The notes: generated by a model not told the origin, from the letters alone. Positions 17,916 to 26,688 are shown, numbered from the stretch's first letter. The stretch: 64,000 bases of DNA from JAJRXC01 sp047639555 (GCA_047639555.1 JBLIOE010000015.1:9254-73253); one strand, 5' to 3'. Translations and numbers: made by a program.

Positions 17916-18242
17916 ATGGCTGGATCACTAGGCACACTTTCCGACGCCACCTTCGATGAAGAGATCGGCAGTTCCAGCACCCCGGTGCTGGTCGATTTCT
18001 GGGCGGAGTGGTGCGGTCCTTGCAAGATGATCGCCCCGATTCTCGAGGAGATTGCCGACGAAAAGGGCGACGCGATCAAAATCCTCAAGCTCAACGTCGA
18101 TGATGCCCCCGAGATCGCCCGGCGCTTCGAGGTCATGAGCATTCCCACCATGATCCTCTTCAAGGACGGCGAGGAAGCGAAACGCATCATTGGGGCGAAG
18201 CCGAAGCAGGCGCTCGTCGACGACATCGCCGAATACCTCTAA
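17916..18242 (+). CDS. trxA: Thioredoxin
   Basis: A 108-residue thioredoxin with the canonical active site WAEWCGPCKM, the buried Asp in LVDFWAEW, the cis-proline loop SIPTMILFKDG and the terminal helix. A strong ribosome site (GAAAGGGA) precedes the ATG. It is reduced by the TrxB encoded just upstream and followed by a strong hairpin. Confidence 0.97.
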   Translation: MAGSLGTLSDATFDEEIGSSSTPVLVDFWAEWCGPCKMIAPILEEIADEKGDAIKILKLNVDDAPEIARRFEVMSIPTMILFKDGEEAKRIIGAKPKQALVDDIAEYL

Positions 18243-18267
18243 CTCGCACGACCAAAATTTTGCCGGT

Positions 18268-18287
18268 GGCCGCCCTTCGGGGCGGCC
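18268..18287 (+). terminator. Strong GC hairpin with TTCG loop after trxA
   Basis: GGCCGCCC-TTCG-GGGCGGCC is a perfect 8-bp stem closed by a stable tetraloop, 25 bases after the trxA stop. Only GTTG follows instead of a T-run, which is common in high-GC actinobacteria. It separates trxA from the CwlM-like gene. Confidence 0.75.
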
Positions 18288-18330
18288 GTTGCGCGTCCAA
18301 GCCCCCTCACCGGGGCAGTACGCTCAGCCC

Positions 18331-19344
18331 ATGTCGCCCAGCCTTGAGCCCTCCGGCCTGCCACTGCGGCATGGAGACGCCGGCCCGGCCGTCCACGACC
18401 TCCATCAGCGTCTGGCGTCCTCCGGGTTTGGCGACACCGGTGATCTCGACGTGTTTGATGACCACACCGAGAAGGCGCTCCGGGAATTCCAGTCGTCCCG
18501 TCGCCTCGTTGAAGACGGCATCTGCGCTCGACAGACCTGGTCAGCACTCATCGACGCCGACTACCGCCTCGGCGATCGGATGATCTACCTACGCTCACCG
18601 ATGACCCGGGGAGACGATGTCACCGATCTTCAGCAACGTCTCGGCAGCCTAGGGTTCGATGCAGGTTGGCTCGACGGCATCTTCGGGCCCGACACCGAGC
18701 GAGCCGTGCGCGACTTTCAGCACAACCAAGGCCTCACGGCCGAGGGTGTCGTCGGACGCGAGACCGTGGCCGCGTTTGGCCGCCTCTCGGGTCGACGTAG
18801 TGGCGTGAAGACCGTCGCTGAGGTTCGTGACCGAGAACGCCTTCGAGAACACTCAGGCGTCCATGGACAGCGTCTCATCATTGGTGAAGCCGGCGGACTT
18901 CCCGCAGTAGTTGATGGCCTCGCTCGACGCCTTCGCCTCGACGGTGCCGAGGTGCTCACGCTGCACCAACCAGACCTTTCCGACCAGGCCCGCGCCGCCA
19001 ACGCGTGGGACGGCCATGCCTACCTCGGCATCACTCTCGCCGATCACGGGCAGCAGGTCTCCTACTTCGAGATCGACGGCTTCACTTCCCACGGGGGTAA
19101 GGCTCTGGCCGAGCGATGCGCCGCCGCACTTCAACCGCTGTTCTCCACACCCAAGGCCTCGCAGAATGAACCCGTACAGGCTTCTGGCATGCGACTGCCA
19201 ATTCTCCGGGAAACACGAATGCCTGCAGTGTGGTGCCGACTCGGGCCTGCCCCACTCATCGTCGAACATGCAGCCGCCGTTACCGACGCGCTACGTGAGG
19301 CCGTTACCACTTGGTGCGCTGAAGCGCCTGACGATCCGATGTAA
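18331..19344 (+). CDS. cwlM: CwlM-like protein: two peptidoglycan-binding domains plus degenerate amidase_3 domain
   Basis: A 337-residue protein in the position of cwlM (Rv3915). Two PG_binding_1 repeats (LPLRHGDAGPAVHDLHQRL and MTRGDDVTDLQQRLGSLGF) are followed by an amidase_3-like domain (residues ~175-337). There is no signal peptide. The zinc-ligand positions look lost: where amidases have DPGHGG it reads IIGEAGG, and where they have SLHAN it reads LGITLAD, while RETRMPAVWCRLG is kept. In mycobacteria CwlM acts in the cytoplasm as a phosphorylated activator of MurA; a regulatory rather than hydrolytic role is inferred here. Confidence 0.85.
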   Translation: MSPSLEPSGLPLRHGDAGPAVHDLHQRLASSGFGDTGDLDVFDDHTEKALREFQSSRRLVEDGICARQTWSALIDADYRLGDRMIYLRSPMTRGDDVTDLQQRLGSLGFDAGWLDGIFGPDTERAVRDFQHNQGLTAEGVVGRETVAAFGRLSGRRSGVKTVAEVRDRERLREHSGVHGQRLIIGEAGGLPAVVDGLARRLRLDGAEVLTLHQPDLSDQARAANAWDGHAYLGITLADHGQQVSYFEIDGFTSHGGKALAERCAAALQPLFSTPKASQNEPVQASGMRLPILRETRMPAVWCRLGPAPLIVEHAAAVTDALREAVTTWCAEAPDDPM

Positions 19345-19430
19345 TCCATACACCTACCCACAGACTGATCCTTATAGTCTAAGCCTCGACTGAAGTGCCG
19401 GTCAGAGTGCCATAAGTGAGCTGCGAACCG

Positions 19431-20336
19431 TTAGACGACGGTGCCGGGTGGGGTGATCACCCGATAGATCCGTTCGAGATCGTCCAAATCGGCGAAGTCG
19501 ACCACCAGCTTGCCTGGGCCCTTCCCCAACTTCACGGCAACCCGCGTCGAAAGCCTCGCCGCCAGAAGCTCCTCTAGTTCGAGGACCGCTGGCTCGGGCA
19601 GAATGGGCGGGTCGACGGGCCGAGAATCGACTGGATTGGTCGGGTTGCCCCCTGCCGCGGGCGACTCATCCTCCATGTCGTTATCCTTCAGGAGTTCTTC
19701 GACCTGGCGGACGGTGAGTCCTTCTGTCACGATCTGCTTCGCCAGCGCCTCCTGCGCGGAACGGTCGGGCGTGGCGAGCAGGGCTCGAGCGTGACCGGCG
19801 GAGATCTGATTCTCGATTACCAACCGCTGCACGGTGGGCGGCAACTGAAGAAGACGAATCGTGTTCGCCACCGCAGAGCGGGAACGACCGACCCGCTTCG
19901 CAACATCATCCTGCGTGAGTTCAAAGTCGTCGATGAGCTGCTGGTAAGCCGCAGCTTCCTCAAGGGCGTTGAGATCTTGCCGGTGGAGATTCTCGACGAC
20001 GGCAGTCTCAAGACTAGTGAGGTCATCGACACCACGGACTAGGGCGGGGATCGCCGGAAGGTTCGCACGTTTGGCCGCCCGCCAACGCCTCTCCCCCGCG
20101 ATGAGTTCGTAGCCGCCGTCATCGTTTTCTCGGACAACGATCGGCTGGATCACGCCGACCTCGGCTATCGACGCGGCCAAGGAGGCCAGCGTCTCTTCAT
20201 CAAAGTGCTCACGTGGCTGATACCGATTGGCAACAACGTCGTTGACATCGATTTCGCGATACACGGAACCATCGGTCGTGACATCTGCCGGGATCAGCGA
20301 ACTGAGCCCTTTTCCTAGTCCGCTACGCTTCGCCAC
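19431..20336 (-). CDS. parB: Chromosome-partitioning protein ParB
   Basis: A CTP-dependent DNA clamp that loads at parS. It has 301 residues from GTG 20336, which has a near-perfect ribosome site (AAAGGAG, 7 bases). N-terminus KRSGLGKGLSSLIP, ParB/Spo0J box PREHFDEETLASLA, IQPIVVRENDDGGYELIAGERRWRAA (arginine-rich CTP motif), HTH region LTQDDVAKRVGRSRSAVANT and a C-terminal dimerisation domain. Its start lies inside the end of parA (14-base overlap). Confidence 0.96.
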   Translation of the reverse strand: MAKRSGLGKGLSSLIPADVTTDGSVYREIDVNDVVANRYQPREHFDEETLASLAASIAEVGVIQPIVVRENDDGGYELIAGERRWRAAKRANLPAIPALVRGVDDLTSLETAVVENLHRQDLNALEEAAAYQQLIDDFELTQDDVAKRVGRSRSAVANTIRLLQLPPTVQRLVIENQISAGHARALLATPDRSAQEALAKQIVTEGLTVRQVEELLKDNDMEDESPAAGGNPTNPVDSRPVDPPILPEPAVLELEELLAARLSTRVAVKLGKGPGKLVVDFADLDDLERIYRVITPPGTVV

Positions 20337-21123
20337 CGAGAATCTCCTTTGCGAGCTCGCGGTACGCAATGGCGCCGCGTGACATGGGATCGAATGACGT
20401 GATCGGTTGACCAAACGACGGGGCTTCACTCAACCGAACGGTGCGGGGGATCACTTGGCGGCAAACCTTGTCACCGAAGTGCGCACGGACTTCATCGGCG
20501 ACCTGACCCGACAGTTTGGTTCGGGCGTCGAACATGACCAGCACAATGGTGCTCATCACGAGCGTCGGATTGAGGTTTCGAGTGACAAGGTCAACATTGC
20601 GAATCAGTTGCCCTAGACCTTCTAATGCGTAGTACTCGGTTTGGATTGGGACGAGCACTTCGTTGGCTGCCGTGAGACCGTTGATCGTCAAGAGGCCAAG
20701 CGATGGGGGACAGTCGATAAGAACGATGTCGAAGTCGTCGGCGACCGATTGGATCGCCTCTTTCAACTTTCGCTCGCGGTTCAGCGCTGGCACCAGTTCG
20801 ATCTCAGCACCCGCAAGATCAAGGCTCGACGGTGCGACATAGAGCCCTTTCACCGAGACCGGTTCAATAACGTCCTCAATCGCCACATCGTGCAGTAGCA
20901 CGTCGTAGAGAGAGTGGTCGAGTTGGCGAGGGTTCAGACCAAGACCAGTGCTCGCATTCGCCTGGGGATCGAGATCGACAACAAGAACTCGTTGACCAAG
21001 TTCTGCGAAGCAGGCCCCGAGATTGACGGTGGTGGTCGTCTTGCCGACCCCACCCTTCTGGTTCGCGACCGCGAAGATGCGGGGTGTGGATGCCGGAACA
21101 GCGTCCTCTTGCACGAATGCCAC
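20323..21123 (-). CDS. parA: Chromosome-partitioning ATPase ParA
   Basis: A 266-residue deviant-Walker ATPase that positions ParB-parS complexes. I chose GTG 21123 because GGGAG stands 7 bases upstream; longer frames (ATG 21150, or from 21279) would read into the parS site. Motifs: FAVANQKGGVGKTTTTVNLG (deviant Walker A), VLVVDLDPQANASTGLG, DIVLIDCPPSLGLLTINGL (Walker B) and LVPIQTEYYALEGL. It is co-transcribed with the overlapping parB. Confidence 0.96.
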   Translation of the reverse strand: MAFVQEDAVPASTPRIFAVANQKGGVGKTTTTVNLGACFAELGQRVLVVDLDPQANASTGLGLNPRQLDHSLYDVLLHDVAIEDVIEPVSVKGLYVAPSSLDLAGAEIELVPALNRERKLKEAIQSVADDFDIVLIDCPPSLGLLTINGLTAANEVLVPIQTEYYALEGLGQLIRNVDLVTRNLNPTLVMSTIVLVMFDARTKLSGQVADEVRAHFGDKVCRQVIPRTVRLSEAPSFGQPITSFDPMSRGAIAYRELAKEILGGEA

Positions 21124-21261
21124 GAGGCACTCTCCCTTCGTTGGAGCCATCTCACACGAGTGTGTCCTCGTGGAGCATCTGTCGCTCCGAGTCTCGTCAT
21201 CCTCGCCGCTCACACCGAGGGGGTCAAGCACCCTTGTGGAAAACTCTAAAGATTTCCCAGG

Positions 21262-21277
21262 TTGTTTCACGTGAAAC
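21262..21277. promoter_or_regulatory. parS site 1 (perfect consensus)
   Basis: TGTTTCACGTGAAACA is identical to the canonical bacterial parS 16-mer bound by ParB. It lies about 140 bases upstream of the chosen parA start, in the parA-rsmG gap. Confidence 0.97.
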
Positions 21278-21347
21278 ACAGTTTGTTTGGGATTGTGGAT
21301 CCCGAAGAGCCACCTACATTGTTCCGTTCAATACTCGGCGAGCCGAG

Positions 21348-21363
21348 TGTTTCACATGAAACA
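21348..21363. promoter_or_regulatory. parS site 2 (one mismatch)
   Basis: TGTTTCACATGAAACA differs from parS at one central base. It lies 86 bp from the perfect site, at the end of rsmG. Confidence 0.9.
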
Positions 21364-21389
21364 TCAATCCGTAACCGGTGGACGGAGTG

Positions 21390-22016
21390 CTACGAGGGGA
21401 GTAGCGGCTCGCGCTGACGTTTCCTTTGACGTCGAGGCCAACTCGCGTCCACTGGGCCTGACCGTTGTATGTGCAGGAACGAACCAGCCTCGGTCTTGCG
21501 ACACTCCAACTCGCGAACTGGCAGCCGAGCGAGGCCGGCCCGCCATACGGCCGTGGTCTCGGCCGTCACCGATACGGCAAGCGTTCCGCCGTCAGTGACG
21601 AATGGGATACCGATCTCTGCGAGTTCTGAGGGAGGACCGAACAAACGAGCGACCACCAAGGAGTAACTGGCTCGAAAGCTCGCATCGTGTGCCAATTCCT
21701 CAGCCCGACCATGTCGCACTTCCACACGGTTTTGGAGAGATAGCGCCCGTACCGCCGAAAGCGCGAACTCACAACGGCGCTCACTGCCGTCCACAAGCGT
21801 CCAGCGCGAATGGGGGAGCGCCACTGCCAGAAGGAGACCCGGTATACCGGCGCCACTACCGAGATCGATACCGACGACCGAATCTAAAACGCCACATGCG
21901 GCAGGAATGAATCCCGCCGCATGTTCACGAAGTTCTTCTGTTGTTGCGGATCCTAGAACGCCGGCTCGGCGAGCCGGAAGCCACGCTGCTTCAAGCGCTG
22001 CCCAGTCAGGATCCAT
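21390..22016 (-). CDS. rsmG: 16S rRNA (guanine-527-N7)-methyltransferase
   Basis: RsmG (GidB) methylates G527 of 16S rRNA with SAM. It has 208 residues, normal length. SAM-binding motif VVGIDLGSGAGIPGLLLAV, then WTLVDGSERRCEFAL, VEVRHGRAEEL and VVARLFGPP. A basic tail (PRRQRKRQREP) may contact RNA. It keeps the usual place between jag and parA. Confidence 0.95.
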   Translation of the reverse strand: MDPDWAALEAAWLPARRAGVLGSATTEELREHAAGFIPAACGVLDSVVGIDLGSGAGIPGLLLAVALPHSRWTLVDGSERRCEFALSAVRALSLQNRVEVRHGRAEELAHDASFRASYSLVVARLFGPPSELAEIGIPFVTDGGTLAVSVTAETTAVWRAGLARLPVRELECRKTEAGSFLHIQRSGPVDASWPRRQRKRQREPLLPS

Positions 22017-22025
22017 CAGAGTAAC

Positions 22026-22943
22026 TCACTCCCCCGCGGGGACAATCACCACACGACGCTGTGCGTCATCACCTTCAGAGATGGTGTCGACGTCTGCTTC
22101 GTCGGTCAATGCGTCGTGCACAACCTTGCGGTCAGCGGCTGACATTGGTTCGAGTGAGCGGCGATTGCCGCTTTCGCGAACGTCCGCAGCCTGGGCACGG
22201 GCAAAGTTGCCCAGTGCTTCAGCACGGCGGGCACGCACGCCACCAACGTCTACACGAATGCGGCCGTTGCGACTGCTCCCGGCCTGACGCTGCAAGACGG
22301 TGCGCACCAACTCATCGATCGCACCAGCCGTAGTGCCCCGACGGCCGATCATGCGACCGAGGTCGTCGCCCGACACGGTGATGCGAATCTCTTCTTCATC
22401 AATGTCTTCGCGATTGAACTCCACGTCGTTGCCGAAACGTTCGGCAAGGCCACGGACGAATTCTTCAGCGAGATCCGCCTGCTCGGGGAGAGGCATCATC
22501 GTTTCGTCGTCATTCATGGTCTTTTCCTTCTTCTCGTTTCGATTGTTCGACTGTTGCTTCTGCTTCGGCTTCTGGTTGCCGCCGCCACTGTTGCCGTCAG
22601 CATTGTTGCCGTCGGCGCTGGTTCCGCTTCCGCGCCCAGGTGAGCGGTCCTTCTGATTCTGCCCGCTGTCTTTATTGCCGCGGCTCCGCTGATTTCGGTT
22701 GCCGCCACTCTTGCCACCCGTGTTGCGGCTCTTGCCACGTCCACGGCGATCATCCTTGGCTCGCGGTGTCGCCGGAGCAACTCGGGCGCGAACCCGTGCT
22801 TCTTCTTTCACCCGGCCAAATAGGCCAGTCTTTACGTCCGAAACGACCTCAAACTCAGCGTCATCGCCATGGAGGCCGAGGCGATCAAGCGCTCGTTCCT
22901 TGGCTTCATCGATCGTCGAACCGGTGCTTTCCACCCATTCCAT
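22026..22943 (-). CDS. jag: Jag/KhpB RNA-binding protein
   Basis: A 305-residue RNA-binding protein encoded next to yidC. Start ATG 22943 has a good site (GAGAGGAAA). Jag_N domain (residues 1-55: MEWVESTGSTIDEAKERAL, then TGLFGRVKEEARVRA), a long Gly/Asn/Arg/Lys-rich linker (~60-155), a KH-II domain (ISGDD-like IRITVSGDDLGRMIGRRG) and an R3H domain (NRRSLEPMSAADRKVVHDAL). It binds RNA and, in Gram-positives, influences cell elongation and division. Confidence 0.93.
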   Translation of the reverse strand: MEWVESTGSTIDEAKERALDRLGLHGDDAEFEVVSDVKTGLFGRVKEEARVRARVAPATPRAKDDRRGRGKSRNTGGKSGGNRNQRSRGNKDSGQNQKDRSPGRGSGTSADGNNADGNSGGGNQKPKQKQQSNNRNEKKEKTMNDDETMMPLPEQADLAEEFVRGLAERFGNDVEFNREDIDEEEIRITVSGDDLGRMIGRRGTTAGAIDELVRTVLQRQAGSSRNGRIRVDVGGVRARRAEALGNFARAQAADVRESGNRRSLEPMSAADRKVVHDALTDEADVDTISEGDDAQRRVVIVPAGE

Positions 22944-23033
22944 CGTGTGTTTCCTCTCGTAGTGGCGCAGAGTAATCGTCGCCGCCATCCGTGGGCCGCA
23001 GCACGCATCAAGCATGGCGGCGCGGGGCGTCGA

Positions 23034-24164
23034 TTACTTCTTGCGCTTCTTGTGTTGTGGTGACCCGGGATCGGTGGTTCGTCCACCGGTACGGGTCTCG
23101 CGACTCGGAGCCTTACCGGTACGGCCGGCCCCAGAGTTCGTTGCGCTCTTCTTCTTATTGGTTTTCTTCGAGCTGGTCTTTGTGCCAGCTCCTTTGGTCT
23201 TTGCACCCTTGGCCGCAGGCTTCGTTTCGCCACGCTTCGGTGTTGGGTCGCCCTTCTTCTGCGTGGTTCGTCCACCATTGCCGCGGTCGGCACCACTTTT
23301 GCCGCCGGCTTTATCGGACGCACGCTGCTTGGCGAGCTGGGCTCCAGGACTGTTGTCGCCTTTGTAGAGCGATTGTGTGATGTACCCCTGCTGGCCAATC
23401 CGGTACAGGTTTGAAACAACGAAGTAGATCACGAGAGCGGCGGGCATTGTGAAACTGAAGACCGGCAGCATAAATGGCAGAATCTTCATGATCATCTGCT
23501 GTTGGGAATTCACCTGAGCACCGGTGTTTCGGCCCTGGATCTGTCGCTGCTGGTAAAGGCTCGAAACGAGCACGATCACGATCAGCAAGAGATAAGGGAT
23601 TGCCGAGACCACACTCTCGCTCAACACCTGCTGCGCAGAACGGGAGAGATCAATCGACCACGAGACCATCTCGTTCTCGTTGGTGAGATCGATATACATC
23701 TGACTGTCGTGCGGGAGATTCTCCGGGTCGAACATCAGTTCGGTGGATTGCCGGGCTTCGAAACCGGCGCTACCGCCACTGCCGGTACGGCCAGCCGTCC
23801 AGCCGAACTGGCTACCAATGTTGGTGGCGCGCCGGGTGATGCCCTGCACCACACGAAATAGCACCAAGAAGATCGGCAGCTGGATCAACATGGGCAAACA
23901 ACCGCCCAGAGGGTTGATGCCATTCTCCTGGTAGAAGGCCATCAGCTCTTCGTTCATCTTCGGCCGGTCGTCCTTGTACCGGTTTTGGATGGCCTTGAGT
24001 TCTGGCTGGAGACGCTGCATTTGCAGCATCGACTTCGTGCTCTTCAGCGTAAGCGGTGTCGCAACCACCATGACGGCAAGCGTCAGGAGGATGATGGAGA
24101 CACCGTAGGAGGCCCACACCTTGTCGTAGAAGAACGCGAGCACGGACGCGATCAGGTCAAACAT
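23034..24164 (-). CDS. yidC: Membrane protein insertase YidC
   Basis: A 376-residue Oxa1/YidC insertase acting in the cytoplasmic membrane. Five hydrophobic regions include the N-terminal ASVLAFFYDKVWASYGVSII, TLAVMVVATPLTLKSTKSM (with the LKS-T groove), PLGGCLPMLIQLPIFLVLF, IPYLLLIVIVLVSSLYQQRQ and MPAALVIYFVVSNLYRI. A long Lys/Arg-rich C-terminal tail (~80 residues), suited to ribosome contact, ends the protein. ATG 24164 directly abuts the yidD stop. Confidence 0.95.
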   Translation of the reverse strand: MFDLIASVLAFFYDKVWASYGVSIILLTLAVMVVATPLTLKSTKSMLQMQRLQPELKAIQNRYKDDRPKMNEELMAFYQENGINPLGGCLPMLIQLPIFLVLFRVVQGITRRATNIGSQFGWTAGRTGSGGSAGFEARQSTELMFDPENLPHDSQMYIDLTNENEMVSWSIDLSRSAQQVLSESVVSAIPYLLLIVIVLVSSLYQQRQIQGRNTGAQVNSQQQMIMKILPFMLPVFSFTMPAALVIYFVVSNLYRIGQQGYITQSLYKGDNSPGAQLAKQRASDKAGGKSGADRGNGGRTTQKKGDPTPKRGETKPAAKGAKTKGAGTKTSSKKTNKKKSATNSGAGRTGKAPSRETRTGGRTTDPGSPQHKKRKK

Positions 24165-24395
24165 TTAGGGCTCCTGAGGGGTCGGTACGGGGTCATACCC
24201 ATGAGTTCCCCATGGGTGACACCGACACAGTCGTTTGGTGGCGAACCAGCCGCCACGCATCGCACCGTGGCCATCGATGGCCTCTAGCGCATAGGTCGAA
24301 CAAGATGGGATATGGCGACACGGTGAGAGTCGGCCAGAAAAAAGACGTTGATAGCCGCGCACGCCAGAACGAAGCAGGCGCGCGACGGGACTCAC
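24165..24395 (-). CDS. yidD: Membrane protein insertion efficiency factor YidD
   Basis: A 76-residue YidD with the family pattern RGYQRLFSGRLSPCRHIPSC, STYALEAIDGHG and CRCHPWGTHGYDPVP; three conserved Cys are visible. It assists YidC. GTG 24395 overlaps the rnpA TGA (GTGA). Confidence 0.95.
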   Translation of the reverse strand: MSPVARLLRSGVRGYQRLFSGRLSPCRHIPSCSTYALEAIDGHGAMRGGWFATKRLCRCHPWGTHGYDPVPTPQEP

Positions 24396-24742
24396 TCTGC
24401 GGTCTCTCGAGGGAGTTGTTCGGGCGACAGAAGTGTGGCCATGGCGTGGCGCAGTCTCGCATGGGGCCAGTCGGTCAGCGGGGCAGTGATCCGAATGAGA
24501 TAATCTCCACCCATTGGCACCGACGAATCGGACCGGTGGAGATCTTCTAGGATCGCTCGAATTCGCCGACGAATCCGGTTTCTAGCTACCGCGTTTCCCA
24601 CAGTGCGTGGGATGGCGAACGCAATCTGTGCGTTCTGGGCGCCGTCGAGCCGGGAAACAAGCCGGATCGGTCCCTGTCCTGAGCGCACGCCTTCCGCCCG
24701 AAGACGGGAGAAGTCGTGTCGACCGGACAGTCGACCAATCAC
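24392..24742 (-). CDS. rnpA: Ribonuclease P protein component
   Basis: A 116-residue basic protein that pairs with the RNase P RNA to cut the 5' leader of pre-tRNAs. Visible family features are LSGRHDFSRLRAEGVRSGQG, AFAIPRTVGNAVARNRIRRR (the RNR motif) and DYLIRITAPL. GTG 24742 overlaps the L34 stop, so rpmH and rnpA are coupled. Confidence 0.94.
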   Translation of the reverse strand: MIGRLSGRHDFSRLRAEGVRSGQGPIRLVSRLDGAQNAQIAFAIPRTVGNAVARNRIRRRIRAILEDLHRSDSSVPMGGDYLIRITAPLTDWPHARLRHAMATLLSPEQLPRETAE

Positions 24743-24873
24743 GCGGACAGGCGAGCGCGACCCTTCAGGCGACGCGAGCGCAAAACGGCTCGACCACCAC
24801 GGGTGCTCATACGCGAACGAAAACCATGCTTCTTCGCCCGCTTACGCACGTTGGGCTGGTATGGCCTCTTCAT
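24739..24873 (-). CDS. rpmH: 50S ribosomal protein L34
   Basis: A 44-residue protein read from ATG 24873: it begins MKRPYQPNVRKRAKKHGFRS, continues RMSTRGGRAVLRSRRL and ends ARLSA. This is the complete L34 family sequence. It heads the rpmH-rnpA-yidD-yidC-jag run leading away from the origin. Confidence 0.96.
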   Translation of the reverse strand: MKRPYQPNVRKRAKKHGFRSRMSTRGGRAVLRSRRLKGRARLSA

Positions 24874-25273
24874 TGTGAATCCTCCGAAACACCGCGGGCA
24901 GGAATTGGCCTCGCGGACAGACGGCTCCGAGATGGGGAACCGATGACGTCAACACGTCACGTTATGGCGGTGTGCGAGGGTCAGCAACCACCAAGACGAA
25001 CCTCCTTACCTACAACCCGGCTTCTGAACACGCCGCGATCAACGTGCTGAATGAATGACATTGATGTCATTTCATGTTGCATATCTGTAGTTTGAGGTGC
25101 AAAAACTGGCATTGACCAGCCTGTTCGCGAGAACCTCAATCTTCGGCTTGCAGCTATCCACAGCCTTGCTAGGTTGCCCGCCCACACCGGTCGGAGTGCA
25201 CCTGTGGTTCACGGCATTTTCGCCGTTCGCTGCCGCATTCCCCCGGTATAAGTACGGAGGGCTGTCCACACCT
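24874..25273. other. rpmH-dnaA intergenic region, candidate part of oriC
   Basis: About 400 bases without a gene, between divergent rpmH and dnaA. It contains a comparatively AT-rich stretch near 25045-25110, an 18-base dyad at 25054-25071 and DnaA-box-like sites at 25154-25162 and 25262-25270. It must hold both divergent promoters. This location and content fit part of the replication origin. Confidence 0.6.
25054..25071. repeat. Perfect inverted repeat in the rpmH-dnaA region
   Basis: AATGACAT-TG-ATGTCATT has 8-bp arms with a 2-base spacer, in the AT-rich part of the gap. It could be an operator for rpmH/dnaA or an origin element. Confidence 0.6.
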
Positions 25274-25293
25274 GTGGACACGGCTGTGGAGAC
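25154..25293. promoter_or_regulatory. Cluster of DnaA-box-like 9-mers
   Basis: Four sites close to TTATCCACA/TTGTCCACA: CTATCCACA (25154-25162, +), CTGTCCACA (25262-25270, +), TGTGGACAC (25273-25281, reads GTGTCCACA on -) and TGTGGAGAC (25285-25293, reads GTCTCCACA on -). The last three surround the dnaA start codon, suggesting autoregulation and/or origin function. Confidence 0.6.
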
Positions 25294-26674
25294 AGACTTG
25301 CACGAAGATGAGACAGGCGACGCTGATGGTCTTTGGACCACATGCGCAGAAAGCATTCGCGCCCAGGTAAGTGACGCCGTTTGGCGCACCACCTTTAGTG
25401 GCGCAAAAGCTGTGGCATTCGACGAGGGGGAGCTCGTCATTGTGGTGCCCAATGGGCTCCAGAAAGAACGTATAGAGGGCCGATACCTCGGCCTCGTCCA
25501 AGACGCGATCGAAGAGAACCGCTCGGACGTCACCGTTCGTGTGGAGATCGACACTGACTGGGATGAAGTCGCATTCGACGTCCCGGCCGCCGATCTGCGT
25601 ACCTCGAAGGACCCCGAGCCAATTCGCGGGGTGGTGGCCGGCCTCGAAGGCAACCGAGACGACAAGTTCACCTTTGAACACTTCGTTATTGGCCCCTCGA
25701 ACCGCTTTGCCCACGCAGCCGCGTTATCCGTGGCCGAAACACCAGCAGCGAGCTACAACCCGTTGTTCATCCATGGCGACAGTGGATTGGGAAAAACCCA
25801 CCTCCTGCGCGGTATCGCGCACTATGTCGCTGATCACTACCCGACCTACCGAGTGCGTTACGTCTCGACCGAGACCTTCCTCAATGAGTTCGTTGAGGCA
25901 ATCCGCACAAACACACAACCCGAGTTCAAGCGACGTTATAGAGACATCGACGTCCTTCTCATCGACGACATCCAGTTCATCGAAGGAAAGGAGGGGCTCC
26001 AAGAGGAGTTCTTCCATACCTTCAACGAACTTCATCAGAACAACAAACAGATCGTGCTGTCATCGGATCGCACGCCTGATGCCATTCCCACCCTCGAAGA
26101 CCGGCTTCGCAGCCGATTCAAGTGGGGTTTGATCACCGACATCCAACGTCCGGATCTCGAGACCCGTCTTGCCATCCTCCGCGGAAAGGCGGAGTCGAAG
26201 ACCGTTCACATCCCTGATGCAGTGTTTACCTTCATCGCCGAGAACATCACCGACTCGATCCGCGAGCTCGAGGGTGCCCTGATCAAGGTCACTGCCTACG
26301 CCAACCTCACCCAACAACCGCTGGACCGAGACCTGGCCGCAATGGTCCTCTCCGACCTCATCACCAACGCCGAGAAGCCGCCGGTCACCGCCGAACGTAT
26401 TATCGACCTCACTGGTGAGATGTTTGGCTTCGACATTGAACAGCTCACGGGCGGCTCTCGTCGCCGGCCCCTTGTCGACGCTCGGCAAGTCGCCATGTAT
26501 GTCACCCGTAACATGACCGACCTCTCGTTCCCCGATATTGGCAAGGCGTTCGGCAACCGTGACCACACCACAGTGATGCACGCTGTCCGCAAGATTGAAG
26601 CTCGTATGGGCGAACGTCAGCAGATCTTCGACAAGGTCACCGAGCTCCAGCACCGGCTCAACCATCCGAAATGA
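25274..26674 (+). CDS. dnaA: Chromosomal replication initiator DnaA
   Basis: Binds DnaA boxes and opens the origin. I place the start at GTG 25274, the first in-frame start after GGAGG 25256-25260, although the spacing (13 bases) is long; GTG 25286 is an alternative. About 466 residues. Domain I is DGLWTTCAESIRAQVSDAVW, linker II is short, AAA+ domain III has LFIHGDSGLGKTHLLRGIAH (Walker A), VLLIDDIQFIEGKEG (Walker B) and LSSDRTPDAIP (sensor I), and domain IV has SFPDIGKAFGNRDHTTVMHA (box-binding signature). Confidence 0.96.
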   Translation: MDTAVETDLHEDETGDADGLWTTCAESIRAQVSDAVWRTTFSGAKAVAFDEGELVIVVPNGLQKERIEGRYLGLVQDAIEENRSDVTVRVEIDTDWDEVAFDVPAADLRTSKDPEPIRGVVAGLEGNRDDKFTFEHFVIGPSNRFAHAAALSVAETPAASYNPLFIHGDSGLGKTHLLRGIAHYVADHYPTYRVRYVSTETFLNEFVEAIRTNTQPEFKRRYRDIDVLLIDDIQFIEGKEGLQEEFFHTFNELHQNNKQIVLSSDRTPDAIPTLEDRLRSRFKWGLITDIQRPDLETRLAILRGKAESKTVHIPDAVFTFIAENITDSIRELEGALIKVTAYANLTQQPLDRDLAAMVLSDLITNAEKPPVTAERIIDLTGEMFGFDIEQLTGGSRRRPLVDARQVAMYVTRNMTDLSFPDIGKAFGNRDHTTVMHAVRKIEARMGERQQIFDKVTELQHRLNHPK

Positions 26675-26688
26675 TCCAAACTGGATCA
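26672..26688. repeat. Inverted repeat at the dnaA stop codon
   Basis: TGATCCA-AAC-TGGATCA is a perfect 7-bp dyad whose left arm begins with the dnaA TGA. No T-run follows. It may be a weak terminator or origin structure. Confidence 0.5.
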
